27,500 nt of DNA from assembly GCA_016946835.1 (NCBI GenBank), contig JACVTC010000111.1:7501-35000 (forward strand), written 5' to 3'. Position 1 is the first letter of the stretch; each line of letters starts with the position of its first letter. Both the position numbers and the translations under genes were made by a program. Positions 1-10,103 of this stretch are shown here, piece after piece. Origin of the DNA: Neocallimastix lanati (nom. inval.). Lineage: Eukaryota > Neocallimastigomycota > Neocallimastigomycetes > Neocallimastigales > Neocallimastigaceae. The notes beneath the pieces were generated by a model that was given only the letters and a program-made list of their open reading frames with translations, had not been told where the DNA came from and searched no databases.

Positions 1-211
1 AATATTATTGTATGAATATATTAATGAAATTTTTAAATAGTTAAAAATTTTAAGTGATATTTATTAATAAATATATATATATATTAAAAAAAAAATAAAA
101 TAAATTGAAATATATAGTTTTAGAAATTTTTTTATAATATTTTTAGAAATAATTTCAATGTATATATTAGAAATGAGTAAAAAAAAAAAAAAAGAAAATG
201 GTAAAATTTAC
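1..211 (-). other. Probable intron downstream of the kinase exon (incomplete)
   Basis: On the minus strand this follows the kinase exon. It begins with GTAAAT at 211, a plausible 5' splice site. It has stops in all frames and no clear 3' acceptor before the window edge, so the next exon would lie outside the window. It is AT-rich with A/T homopolymers. Calling it an intron rests on the coding similarity stopping abruptly just before the GT. Confidence 0.4.
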
Positions 212-558
212 GCCTATTTTTTCTCTTATACTTCTCATATGTATTCTTTCCTTATTAATGAAAGCCTTTCGAATAATTCTTTTTTCAATATTAGAAATAT
301 TTTTATTTTCCAGCTCTTCCTCCAGTTGTTTCTTTCGTCTTGTTCTTCCGACAGGACCATTTTTATATAGTTTATCGAAGTATTGTTCAAAATACACTTT
401 AGCTGCAGTTGTTTTTTCGATGGTTAATGGGGAAATTGCAAATCGTTCACTATCATCATTAGGTGATTTTGATGAGTTTCCACTTTTTTGTGACTTCTCG
501 ATATTGGTTGAAGAAGTATTAATAACTAATTTATTTTCCTTCTTGTCATTGCTCGATT
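212..558 (-). CDS. NDR/LATS-type AGC protein kinase, N-terminal regulatory exon (partial)
   Basis: This single open exon on the minus strand has clearly coding-like composition. It encodes a Ser/Asn/Lys-rich segment followed by the conserved block AISPLTIEKTTAAKVYFEQY, then a basic-acidic helix with GRTRRKKQLEEELE and a helix ending in HMRSIREKIG. This arrangement matches the region just before the catalytic domain of NDR/LATS/Dbf2-type Ser/Thr kinases. There, paired helices bind MOB co-activators and lead into a conserved (R)xxxLGxxDF segment at the start of the kinase domain. In that family the kinases act in morphogenesis and mitotic-exit signalling. The right edge is set by an AG at 560-559 with a TAACTAA-like branch site 20-30 bases upstream. 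The left edge is set by GTAAAT at 211. No start codon or kinase core is present here, so other exons are needed, or the fragment is a pseudogene. The family call comes from remembered conservation, not a search. Confidence 0.6.
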
Positions 559-598
559 CTTTTTTTTTTTTTTATTGTATTTTAGTTACATATTCATA

Positions 599-609
599 TA
601 TTATTATTA

Positions 610-664
<55 letters not shown>
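599..664. repeat. (TTA)n microsatellite
   Basis: About 20 trinucleotide units with one interruption near 611. It lies just upstream, on the minus strand, of the kinase exon, probably in an intron or 5' flank. Confidence 0.95.
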
Positions 665-2192
665 TAAATAGTATTATTATATACAAGGAATTAATTAAAT
701 ATAATTTTAAAAATAGTTTGATGGAGGTAATATAATATATTTTATTATGTTGTATTTATATTGAGTATTATTTTATAGTATATTATATATATATAAATTT
801 AATAAATAATAATAAGTGATGTTACGGGTTATCATAAATATACCATTTTATTCATATTTATTCATTTTTTTTTTTATCCATAAAATGATAATAATAATTT
901 ATAATTTTCAGGTATATTTTAAGATAATAAGGTAGATATATAAAAAGAAATTTATTTATATTTAAAAAAAATAATAATAATTATGTATAAAAGGATTATT
1001 ATTATATAAATATTTATATATATAATTTTTAAATTTTTTTTATGAACTTTTTCCTTTTTTTTTTTTTTTATTTTTATTTTTTTTATTTTTGTTCTTAATT
1101 TATTTTTTAAATAATATTTATATTATACATTATTATTATTAACTTTTTATTATAGATAATAATAGTATTACCTTTTTCTTTTGTATTATTATCTTTATTC
1201 ATTATTGAATAAAAAAAAAACTTTTATTTAAAAAAAAAAAAAAAAAAAATAAAAATAAAAAAAATGAATAAAAAAAAAAAATATTATGTTTTACTAGCAA
1301 AATTATTAATGAATTAATAATAATTATTATAATTAACTAGTTTTATTTTATTGTTATTATTATTATTATTATTAGTAGTAGTACTAATATATATAAATAT
1401 TTTTTTTTAATAATTTAATTATTTATATAAACCAAATATATAAAAACTATTTTATACAATTAAAAAAAAAAAAAAGTAACCTTTTTTTTTTCATTTATTT
1501 TTTTAGTTGATTATTCATTGATTTATATTAATAATCTTGTTCTAATTGTTAACTTATTTATTCATTTATATTTTTTTTTTTATTATAAAATAAAAAATTT
1601 ATATATAAAACTATAATAAATATATATATAAATAATTATTACACTATATTTAGAACTAATGAAACTCTTAAATTATCTAAATTTACATTAATGAAAAACT
1701 TTATTACTAATAAATTTTTGTTTCAATTCACCTAAGAAATGATAAACCATTTAAATTTTTTTTTTTTACATTATAATAATGATTAAATTTACTAATTTTT
1801 TTTTTTTTTTTGTTATTATTTTTTCTCTTCATTAGATGAATTTTCAAATGAAATGTATACATTTAAAATACAATGTGACAATTAAGTGGTATTTAAAGAT
1901 ATATTAATAAAAATAATAAAAATAATGATAATTAAGTTTTATAATCAAACATAAAAGAAAAAAAAATTATTAAAACAAAAAAAAATGAAGTAAATAATTA
2001 AATATCTAATAAAAATAATAAAATAAAATAAAATATTATAAAATAAAAAATAAAAAAATAATACATTATAATTTATATATATATTTTTCATATTAATGTT
2101 CAATAATATTTAAGTTAAAAGTAAAATATATAATTTCATTAACTTTGGTAAATTTATTTTTGTTCGTTTCTTCCTTTAACTTAAAAACGTTC

Positions 2193-2287
<95 letters not shown>
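2193..2287. repeat. (AAT)n microsatellite, about 31 units
   Basis: An uninterrupted AAT run. The poly-Asn and poly-Leu reading frames across it are artefacts of the repeat. Confidence 0.98.
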
Positions 2288-2289
<2 letters not shown>

Positions 2290-2517
2290 GCATATATATA
2301 AAATATAAAATAAATCTAATTATATAATTATTATTATTAATCAAATAAATAAGATATCATAATAGACTTTATATTAAAAAAATGTTTTAAAAAAAATTAT
2401 TAATAATTATTATAATTATAATTACTTGTTGTATATTATTAATATTTTAATTTTGATAATTATTTATATTAAAAAAATATATAAAATAAGATATTACGAT
2501 ATAATAAAAAAAAATTT

Positions 2518-2735
2518 TTTTCAGGTAAAATATAAAGTTTATTGTTATTACTAATTTTTTTGCCCAAATACTTTAGGTATTAATATTAATTTAAATTATA
2601 AAAATCTATATATTGGAAGTATATAATTATAATAGAAAAAAAAAAATAAAAAAAAAATTTATATGTAAATTTTAAAAATTAGAATAAAATAATATATATA
2701 ATAGAATAAAAAATTTATATATATATATCATTTAA
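2518..2735. repeat. Non-coding repeat, intact copy (empty site of the retrotransposon insertion)
   Basis: This segment is duplicated, with the second copy split around the copia element. The left part shares a 24-nt exact match (2525-2548 with 3057-3080) and a 36-nt exact match (2590-2625 with 3134-3169). The right part shares a 34-nt exact match (2667-2700 with 8634-8667) and a 20-nt exact match (2701-2720 with 8674-8693). The two halves are 41 nt apart here but about 5.46 kb apart in the other copy. The nature of the repeat is unknown. No ORF is present. Confidence 0.85.
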
Positions 2736-2896
2736 AAAAAATTTAAAAAAATAGAAAAAAAAAAAAAAAAAATGAATAGAAATATGTTATTATTTTGATT
2801 ATTTTGTGTGCTATTGACAAATGAAAAAGAATTATTGTATTAACGCTTAAATGAATACTTAAAATATATAATAAGTAAAATTAATAATAATTATAA

Positions 2897-2946
<50 letters not shown>

Positions 2947-3048
2947 TACAAGAAAAAAAAAAATAAATAAAAATTAATAGTAATATTAATAATAATAATA
3001 ATATATAACTAGTAATTATGATATTAATTATTAATAATTTTAAAAACA
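2736..3048. other. Spacer between the two repeat copies
   Basis: AT-rich spacer with a poly-A run at 2756-2771 and an (AAT)n tract at 2898-2945. No gene is visible. Confidence 0.6.
2898..2945. repeat. (AAT)n microsatellite
   Basis: About 16 trinucleotide units between the two copies of the duplicated non-coding repeat. Confidence 0.95.
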
Positions 3049-3049
3049 T

Positions 3050-3170
3050 TTTTTAAGTAAAATATAAAGTTTATTGTTATAATTATTTTTTTTTTTGCCA
3101 AAATACTTTTATTATAAAGGTATTAATATTAAATTTAAATTATAAAAATCTATATATTGGAAGTATATAT
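3050..3170. repeat. Non-coding repeat, interrupted copy, left half
   Basis: Matches the left half of the repeat at 2518-2735, including a 36-nt exact block at 3134-3169. The similarity ends within a few bases of the retrotransposon LTR edge at 3176, marking the insertion point. Confidence 0.85.
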
Positions 3171-3175
3171 TTAAA

Positions 3176-3445
3176 GTTTTAATGATAAATTTTATAAATA
3201 AAAGAAACTATTTTATTAATAGTATTATTATATGCAATTATATAATATAGATCAAATATAGTAACACAAGGGCTATAAAATGATTCATAATACATATGAA
3301 ATGCATTTGTTAAAATGTTATGCTTGATTATTAAGTTATTCAAGCCTAATTACATATGTATCAAATTATACATGTACATATTATATAAATTTTTTTTAAC
3401 TATACTAAATAATATTAAACTTTAATTATTATTCTTAACATAACA
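3176..3445 (-). repeat. 3' LTR of the copia element
   Basis: Aligns with 8339-8582. Shared blocks include GATCAAATATAGTAACACAA followed directly by GGGCTATAAAAT, a TTCAAGCC block, and ACTTTAATTATTATT near the end. On the minus strand it starts TGTTATG at 3445, directly after the G-rich polypurine tract, which identifies it as the 3' LTR. It is about 25 nt longer than the other LTR near 3280-3325, so the two LTRs have diverged by indels as well as substitutions. Confidence 0.9.
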
Positions 3446-3457
3446 TTCCCCCCAAAG
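3446..3457 (-). other. Polypurine tract (plus-strand priming site)
   Basis: On the minus strand this reads CTTTGGGGGGAA, directly abutting the TG that starts the 3' LTR. A G-rich purine run at this spot is the expected primer for plus-strand synthesis in LTR retrotransposons. It is also the longest C/G homopolymer noticed in the window. Confidence 0.85.
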
Positions 3458-3469
3458 TTTAATATTCTA

Positions 3470-3960
3470 TTAAAGTTAATGTGTTATTTCTAAATTTTGT
3501 CATCAATGGGTTATTTAGATATTTAGTAAAACCGTCTGCTAGATTGTCTTAGGATTTTATATACTTAGAGGTCTATTTTGCCTTCTCCAACTAAATCTCT
3601 TATATGATGATATTTGATATCTATGTGCTTTGATTTTGGATTGATTGTTTCATTCTTGAAATTATATATGGTCGCTTTGTTATTAGGTTTGATATTAATA
3701 TTTAATTCCTTAAATTAAATATGTTATTATACCATAAATAGTGATTAGAACATTTATTTAATTCATAGTACTCACTTTCTGCAGTTGAAGTGGATATACA
3801 TTTCTGTAGCTTTCGAGTACCAACTTGTTGATCCTCCACCCATTAGCATTAAAATAACCAGTGATTGATTTTCTCGTATCTAAGTCACCTCCGAAATCTG
3901 CATCAACGTATGCTTCAAATTCCTTTTCACTCTTAGATTTAAATTTTATTCTATAATTTT
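3470..3960 (-). pseudogene. Copia RNase H domain, broken
   Basis: The minus strand reads EAYVDADFGGDLDTRKSITG near 3860-3915 and STSTAESEYYEL near 3760-3800. Both are hallmark blocks of the copia RNase H: the first carries the DADFxGD catalytic-region motif and the second the TAESEY motif. Between and after them the frame breaks and stops occur (for example near 3815-3850 and 3700-3755). A later segment resembling the family's conserved C-terminal H-x-R/HHxIRD region is recognisable but damaged near 3580-3640. This was originally the C-terminal part of the pol polyprotein. Confidence 0.85.
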
Positions 3961-3999
3961 GCTTGTCTTTTTAAGTATCTGAAAATTTTTTTTAAAACA

Positions 4000-4720
4000 T
4001 GAAAATAATCTTCATATGTGGGATCTTGTGATTTTCTAGATGCTTTACTTTACCTTAACCGCGAATAATATGTCAGGTTTTGATTTGTTACAAATAGCGA
4101 GATACAATAAACTTCCGATTGCTTTTCTGGGTTTGGTTGAATTAAAGTTTCTTCTTTCTCATTTCTTCATTTTTCCATAGGAATCATATATGATGAAGGT
4201 ATGCACTTTTTCAATGTTGAATCTTTTCAGTATATCTTTTGTGTAATTCTTTTGATGTAATAAAATAACCATCTTTTGCATTTTTCAAATTTTACCTCAA
4301 TAATAAAATTGGCTTCATCTACCAAATGGATGTGATCTGGAATTTCTCTTTCAGAAATTTTTCTTGTTCTTGTGATTTCTTCTTCAGTTCCTGTTATAAG
4401 TAATGCCATCAATATAAACAGTTAGGATACGAGTAATTTCTCTTCTTTTATTAAACTTTGTATATAAACATGATTCGCTTCTAAGCCTTTTTATGACATT
4501 TCCTTCAGAATCATGTTTATATATTTTAAATACCCATCATAATGTTATAACATTTGAATTTTTGAGAAAACTTATTAACTGTTTCGTATACTTTTTTAAA
4601 TTTCTCTTAATTTTTAATTCATTTCGTTGACAGCATTTAGCCATTCGTTCTTATCTGGTTTATATCTTATATCTCTAAAATTCTCTGGTTTAACTTAGAT
4701 GTTTAACTGAATCGTTTGCC
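4000..4720 (-). pseudogene. Copia reverse transcriptase, broken (YxDD motif lost)
   Basis: The N-terminal landmark EWLNAVNEM is at about 4620-4655. It corresponds to the copia W-x-x-A-x-x-E-x block. The segment GTEEEI and the following 50 residues (4227-4412 frame) are the region just after the catalytic loop. The loop itself reads VYIDG in one frame (about 4403-4420) and then continues only after a shift of frame, consistent with a 2-nt loss inside the second Asp codon. The open segments are separated by stops, and much of the palm between 4440 and 4620 is missing or unrecognisable. The domain is inactive as it stands. Confidence 0.8.
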
Positions 4721-4739
4721 ATTTTACTCACTGTATCAT

Positions 4740-5990
4740 CTATGTTAAAGGATTTGAACTTTTTATTGGCATTAATTTCATTTTTCTCTTGTTTTCTTTT
4801 TTTTTTATTTATTACTTCGAGTGTTGTAATCATGTTGGTTACTAGTTCTTCTGAACTTGACTCTTTTATTTTTTCTATTTAGCGATTTTCTTTTAAAGAG
4901 AATTACTTTTATTTGTTTTATTTATTTCGTCGTTTTTATTAATTGAATTATTCTGATTTATTTAATGCATTTTCATTCGATTTATTTTTGCTTAATTCGG
5001 CTATAACATTATTTTCCTTATATTTAACTTTACTTACAATTTCAGTGGGGGATTTCTCTATATGTTTTCCTTGTTTTTTCAAATTTTCACTAAAATTGTC
5101 ATTTTCTAGAGTTGCATCCAGGCTGAAAGTCGAATACTGGTATTTGATATTGGTGTCATTTATCTTTGAGTTTATCTGGGCGGGCTCTTCATTATTGATA
5201 TTATCTTCAGGTTGGTTTTCATTGTTTTTATCGCTTTTATTTTCTTCATGATCAGGTTTAGAATTTAAATTAATAATAATTATTTGTAGTTGAAATATTT
5301 TTAATTGATTTTTCAATTTAAAAATAGAGTAATTTTTATTAACCTAGTTTTTCTAAGTTGGTTGGTTCATCAGTCCTATTATTGCTAATAATTTATTTTA
5401 AATTCGAGTGTTCATCATTATTATTTAAAGAAGAGTTTTATTGAAAAGTATTGCTTATGTTATTTAAATTTAAATTAGTATTTAAAATTGTTTAATTTAT
5501 TTTGATTTGCATTATTTAAATTTTTCAATTTTTTTTTTTTTTTTTTGATCAAAAATAAATGAATGATAATCATTTAAATCATTTAAATTATTTTGTATAT
5601 ATTTAAGTAATTATAATAATCATTGAAAATGCTGATAATTAAAATTTTGATTGAAATTTGGATGATCATGGATTGTGTCCGTTTGGTAGAATTTGATAGT
5701 GAGTGAGAGAAAAGAATTTTGTTGTAATAAAGTAAATTATTTGGATAATATGGAGTTTGAATTAAATTTTGATTAAGGATATCCAAATAATTTTGTTGAT
5801 TGTTGACAGGTAAATTTGGAGAATTTAATTTGTTAGTATCTGTTGTTTGTGTTATTACAAGAATTTAAGTTTGAAATGCTGAAATTAATAGGATTATTTA
5901 TACTAAGATCAATATTGTTGTTGTTGTTGTTGTTGTTGTTAATGTTGTTAATATTTTGTGTTTCGTAGTTTTTTTTTGTGTATGTTGTCG
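4740..5990 (-). pseudogene. Copia polyprotein linker between integrase and reverse transcriptase, decayed
   Basis: On the minus strand this is rich in Asn, Lys, Glu and Asp. The longest open piece (4948-5316, 122 residues) has no recognisable fold, and there is a poly-Asn codon tract from a GTT run at 5915-5940. Copia elements carry a variable, low-complexity stretch between the two enzymes, which fits. It contains stops and short A/T runs. I recognise no function beyond being a polyprotein spacer. Confidence 0.6.
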
Positions 5991-6289
5991 GTTTCCTCTT
6001 CAACTTCAAAAAAAAAAAAAAAAAAAAAGGGAAAAAGGAATAGAAGAAGGATAAGAGGTTGGCACGGAGACATTTAGAAAAGTATCTTCGTAGAATTTGA
6101 CTGCTCTTGAAGTGATGATTTTGTTATTATAAATGGTATAGTTTTATATCATCGTAACCGATAAAAAATACCAAAGGAGAGGTGGAATTATTGAGCTTTT
6201 TTTTTCGAAGTTGTTTTGGTACATAATAAAAAAAAACTAGGCATTCAAAGACTTTGAATTTATTGTAATTCACCTTTTTCGTTGTATAA

Positions 6290-6960
6290 ATAATTCATTA
6301 GGAACTTGTTGGTTAATACCATTAGGAGATATCCTGTTATGTATATAATTTACAGTACTGTCTGCATCTTCCCTAGAATTGGTCCATTAAGTTTGGCTTC
6401 CTTTAATATGGCTTTTGCTGCATTAATAATTGTTCTTTTGAATCTTTCGGAATGGCCATTTTGTTGTGGGTTTGTATGGTACAATGAATTGTTGTATAGT
6501 GTCTTTGTTATTACAGAGTTCTTCGAAGTTTGAATTCTTGAACTCTGTCCCATTGTCCGTTCTGATGTTCGTAATGTTTTTATTGAATATGTTTAATAAT
6601 TTTCTTGTTCCATTTTAAGGAATATATTGAAAAAAAATTTTCTTTTCTTTTGAATTGGCGAATAAAAACCCATCCAGATCTTGAATAATCATCTAGGATG
6701 GTTAAAATGTGTTTTTATTTTTTTAAACATAGATGGTTTATCAATGGTTACTGTGTCCATGTATATTAACTTAAAAACTTCGGAAGCTCGTTTGTTAGAA
6801 GAGTAGTATGGTTTTATTTTGTAACTTGGGACCTGGCACATTTTTTGACATGAATCTTTTATTTCAATGTCTTTTAATTTATTCTTTAATTTTTTTCTAT
6901 ATAAAAAGTGTGTCATTCTTCGATGCCAGAAGTTACATTATGACATCCATTTTCATGAAA
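6290..6960 (-). pseudogene. Copia GAG-pre-integrase and integrase core, broken
   Basis: In minus-strand order, SCQKMC (about 6835-6860) stands where the C-terminal cysteine pair of the integrase zinc module belongs, with one residue more than the usual C-x2-C. KLIYMDTVTID (about 6730-6775) carries the first catalytic Asp. NIRTDNGTEF (6540-6570) carries the second Asp. NPQQNGHSERFKRTI (about 6430-6475) carries the catalytic Glu of the DDE triad. The YIHNR-like block that follows integrase in this family is near 6330-6350. Stops and frameshifts separate these blocks, so the triad residues survive but not in one reading frame. Confidence 0.85.
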
Positions 6961-6999
6961 CTATCGCCTATTTTGTTAATATTATATTTTTTTAAAATT

Positions 7000-7630
7000 G
7001 AAACTTATTTCTTGATGTCTACATTCATTTGTACCTCCAGTGTAATATGTTAATTTTTTTTTGAATTGGGAACTTTGGGTTATTTTTTTTTTTTGGATAA
7101 TTTTTATTAATTATTATTTTGATTTTTTTTTGTGATGAATTTTTAAATTTATTGTTTAAATTTTTTGTCAATTAAATTTCTATTGATATTATTATTCAAA
7201 TTTTTTTTGTGACTGAATTTTTCATTATTACAAAAGTTTTTATCATCAAAAAAAAATTTTTTTATTTATATTAAAAATTTCAATACAAATAAAAATTTTG
7301 TTGATTACCAGAAAAAAATTTTTTTTGTGGTTTTGCCTCGTAGTTCCGGTGGTAACATAATTTATTTCTGCTTCTGGAATAATCATCATCATCCATGAAA
7401 ACGTTATTTTCATTGTATTGGTTAATTTTTGATTTTTCAAACGTTTTAATGCCACTTTTCTTGTTTTATTAATGATATTTTTTTTTATTGTTTCTTATTT
7501 TTTTACCATTTAATTTGTTGTTTTATAACGCAGAAATATTTTTTTGCGGAGTGTCCTTTTTTTTTTTTTTTTTTTTTTTTTCCTCAAAATTGAACAGGTA
7601 ATCTTTGGCTTACTTGATATCTTATTCTTG

Positions 7631-7663
<33 letters not shown>

Positions 7664-7853
7664 CATCTGAAATGTTTTTGTTTTAATTAAATATTTTTTG
7701 GGTATTCATTTTCGTCAGTCATTTTTCCTAAGTAACGTTTCTGGCGTAATGATACGTTCTTGTGTCTTGGGATTTCCAAATTGTCATTTATATATTTATT
7801 TGATTTATTTGGCTAAATTTCAGGTACTTTGATTTTTTTCTTATTAATTCTTT

Positions 7854-7888
<35 letters not shown>

Positions 7889-8110
7889 ATATTCTTCAAT
7901 ACGGTTTAAGTCTCAGAAACCATTACCCATGAAGTTCGCTCCATATTTTATAGTCAATTCTTCTCGGTTAAAAATAACTTCTGTGGACTTAATATTTTTT
8001 GTATATTTTAGTATTTCTGGGATTTTGATTGTCAACTAAAAAAAAAAAAAAAAAAAAAATCTTATAAATGGTAGCATAAATCTTCATTATCATCTCTCTC
8101 TTTATTTTTT

Positions 8111-8160
<50 letters not shown>

Positions 8161-8338
8161 TAATAAATGAACAGTGCTGGAGAATGATGCACTATCATAA
8201 GATGATGAGTTTGACTCGTTAGATGATGTGTCGCTATTCTTTATACTGTATTTTCCCCATCATTGTATGGTTATTTTTATTATATAATTGCTTTATATTA
8301 ATAGTTTTTTTTTTTTTTTTTTTTTTTTTTTTGTTGTT
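7000..8338 (-). pseudogene. Copia gag/protease region, heavily decayed with poly-T invasions
   Basis: This occupies the gag and protease position between the 5' LTR and integrase. A minus-strand KGHSAKKYFC at about 7530-7560 resembles half of a CCHC zinc knuckle, but the first cysteine pair is replaced by a homopolymer run. The rest is not recognisable. Long T runs (A in the sense strand) lie at 7557-7581, 7631-7659, 7856-7884, 8115-8159 and 8305-8332, and there is an A run at 8038-8059. No protease DSG/DTG motif was found. No tRNA primer-binding site is visible next to the 5' LTR, where there is only ACAACAACA followed by poly-A on the minus strand. Confidence 0.5.
8115..8159. repeat. Poly-T tract, 45 nt
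   Basis: An uninterrupted T run inside the decayed gag region. It is the second longest homopolymer noticed in the window after the A52 run at 11462. Confidence 0.95.
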
Positions 8339-8582
8339 GTTTTAATGATAAATTTTAATAATAAAAGACACCATTTAATTAATGGTATTATTATTACATG
8401 CAATTATATGGTATAGATCAAATATAGTAACACAAGGGCTATAAAATAGTTAGTAATTATATGCTTAATTACAAAGATATTCAAGCCTTATTACATATGT
8501 ACAAAATTTATACATGGACATATTTTATAAGTAATTTATAACTATACTAAAAAATAATAAACTTTAATTATTATTATTAATA
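8339..8582 (-). repeat. 5' LTR of the copia element
   Basis: Homologous to 3176-3445. Similarity runs from GTTTTAATGATAAATTTTA at the left to ACTTTAATTATTATTATTAA at the right. The outermost roughly 10 nt, TAACATAACA in the other LTR, are not conserved here, so the exact outer border (8582-8590) is uncertain. A TATAAAAT within the conserved GGGCTATAAAAT block lies on the plus strand. On the sense (minus) strand no clear TATA box stands out. Confidence 0.88.
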
Positions 8583-8611
8583 ATATATTAATGTAATAAT
8601 AATAATATTAA

Positions 8612-8698
8612 AAAAAAAAAAGTTCATATATGAAAATTTTAAAAATTAGAATAAAATAATATATATATATATCATAGAATAAAAAATTTATATGTATA
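8612..8698. repeat. Non-coding repeat, interrupted copy, right half
   Basis: Matches the right half of the repeat at 2518-2735, including 34-nt (8634-8667) and 20-nt (8674-8693) exact blocks. It resumes about 30 nt outside the LTR. This proves that the element sits inside a second copy of that repeat. Confidence 0.85.
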
Positions 8699-8880
8699 GT
8701 TAACATTTATATTAATTATTTAAAAAATATAATTATATTTAATTAAAAAAATTTTTTTTTTTTTATTTTATATAAAGTTTTGAATATAAGTAAGTAGGTT
8801 GTCATTTTGATGTTCCCAATACCTAATAATGCATAGATTTAGTATTAATTAAAAAATTAAATTATATTTCTATTCATAAA

Positions 8881-8914
8881 TAGATGGATAGATAGATAGA
8901 TAGATAGATAGATA
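8881..8914. repeat. (GATA)n microsatellite
   Basis: About eight tetranucleotide units. It is the only microsatellite noticed in the window that regularly contains G, and so stands out from the pure A/T repeats. Confidence 0.95.
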
Positions 8915-9504
8915 TCCATTTAATATATATATAATTTTTTATTAATAACATCTAAGAATACAGTTAAAAAAACATAAAGTTTCAAGTACACCTTACTTAA
9001 ACATATATTTAATAATAAAAATCAATTTAATGAAATTTAGGAAATGAAATACTTTTATATACATTTGTTCCAGTATATCATATTAAATGTATATACAAAG
9101 ATAAAGGCAAAATATATATACATTCATTTAAATAACTTGTATATGATTTAATAGAAAAAAAAAAAATATATATATATATATATATGTATTTATATATTTA
9201 TATGTTTAAAATTTCAATATCATTTTTTGAATTAATTAAAATTAAAAAAAAAAAAAAAGATATATATATAGATATAGATATAAATATTTATAATATAATA
9301 ATAATAATAATAATTATAATAATAATAATAATAATAATTATATAAATCATTTATATTATACTTTTTTTTTTCCCTGTTTTTTTTTTTTTTTGTTTTTGTT
9401 TTTGTTTTTGTTTATTTTACTAAAGAATATTCCTTTAATTTTATATATATATATATAGTTTTTATTCGTTATACATTATGTGGGAAGGGTTGATCTGTTA
9501 TTCA

Positions 9505-9572
<68 letters not shown>
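9505..9572. repeat. (AAT)n microsatellite
   Basis: About 22 AAT units with one TAT interruption near 9541. Confidence 0.95.
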
Positions 9573-9574
<2 letters not shown>

Positions 9575-9852
9575 GGTTTTGAAAATAAAAAAAATTATGG
9601 CATTATATTTATATAATATTAAGAAAAGAAAAGAAAAAACAAGGAGTGAGAGAACTATTATTATTATTATTCATATTATTTATTATTTATTATTATTATT
9701 ATTATTATTATAAATTGAAAATTTTTCTATTATATATATATATATATTTAATTATATGAAAAAAAATTTTTTTTTTAAAAAAAAAAAAAAATAATTTATA
9801 GAAAATAATGAATTTATAAATATAAAATATTAATAACAATAATTGTATCCAT

Positions 9853-9853
9853 G

Positions 9854-9884
<31 letters not shown>

Positions 9885-9922
9885 GAAAATTACCTTTGAA
9901 TTTTTGTGTTTCATTATATTGT

Positions 9923-9992
<70 letters not shown>

Positions 9993-10030
9993 GAAAATTA
10001 CCTTTGAATTTTTGTGTTTCATTATATTGT

Positions 10031-10099
<69 letters not shown>
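9853..10099. repeat. Compound repeat: 43-bp unique segment duplicated between (AAT)n tracts
   Basis: Three AAT tracts (9853-9882, 9925-9990, 10033-10099) alternate with two identical 43-nt segments at 9883-9925 and 9991-10033. Each segment begins AAGAAAATTACCTTTG and ends ATATTGTTTAAT. The offset is 108 nt, so a microsatellite plus its flank was duplicated in tandem. The apparent poly-Ile, poly-Asn and poly-Leu reading frames are products of the repeat. Confidence 0.95.

Positions 10100-10103
<4 letters not shown>

Larger units (their letters stand above)
573..2517. other. AT-rich noncoding region with microsatellites
   Basis: I see no gene here. It consists of A and T homopolymers, TTA/AAT tracts (599-664, 2193-2287) and AT-rich filler with frequent stops in all frames. 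A TTTTCAG-GTAT at about 904 is compatible with a splice acceptor, but no coding sequence adjoins it. If the kinase exon has upstream exons, they are beyond or hidden in this stretch, and I could not recognise any. Confidence 0.6.
3176..8590 (-). mobile_element. Ty1/copia-type LTR retrotransposon, full-length but decayed
   Basis: A complete copia-order element read on the minus strand. The order is 5' LTR (about 8339-8582), a gag-like region with a possible zinc knuckle near 7530-7560, GAG-pre-integrase and integrase (about 6290-6960), a low-complexity linker (about 4740-5990), reverse transcriptase (about 4000-4700), RNase H (about 3470-3960), polypurine tract (3446-3457) and 3' LTR (3176-3445). 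Integrase upstream of reverse transcriptase is the diagnostic Ty1/copia order. Every domain is broken by stops, frameshifts or homopolymer expansions, so the element cannot make its own polyprotein. The flanks correspond to the two halves of the repeat at 2518-2735, giving the insertion boundaries independently. No convincing target-site duplication is visible; a shared TATATT at 3166-3171 and 8584-8589 is weak in such AT-rich DNA. Confidence 0.9.

Noticed and set aside
198-671. 157-residue plus-strand ORF
   Set aside because: It is the antisense shadow of the kinase exon plus a TTA microsatellite, with Leu/Phe/Ser-rich content and no domain.
8870-8920. Possible GATA-factor binding cluster
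   Set aside because: The GATA units form a simple tetranucleotide microsatellite with no adjacent gene, so slippage explains it.
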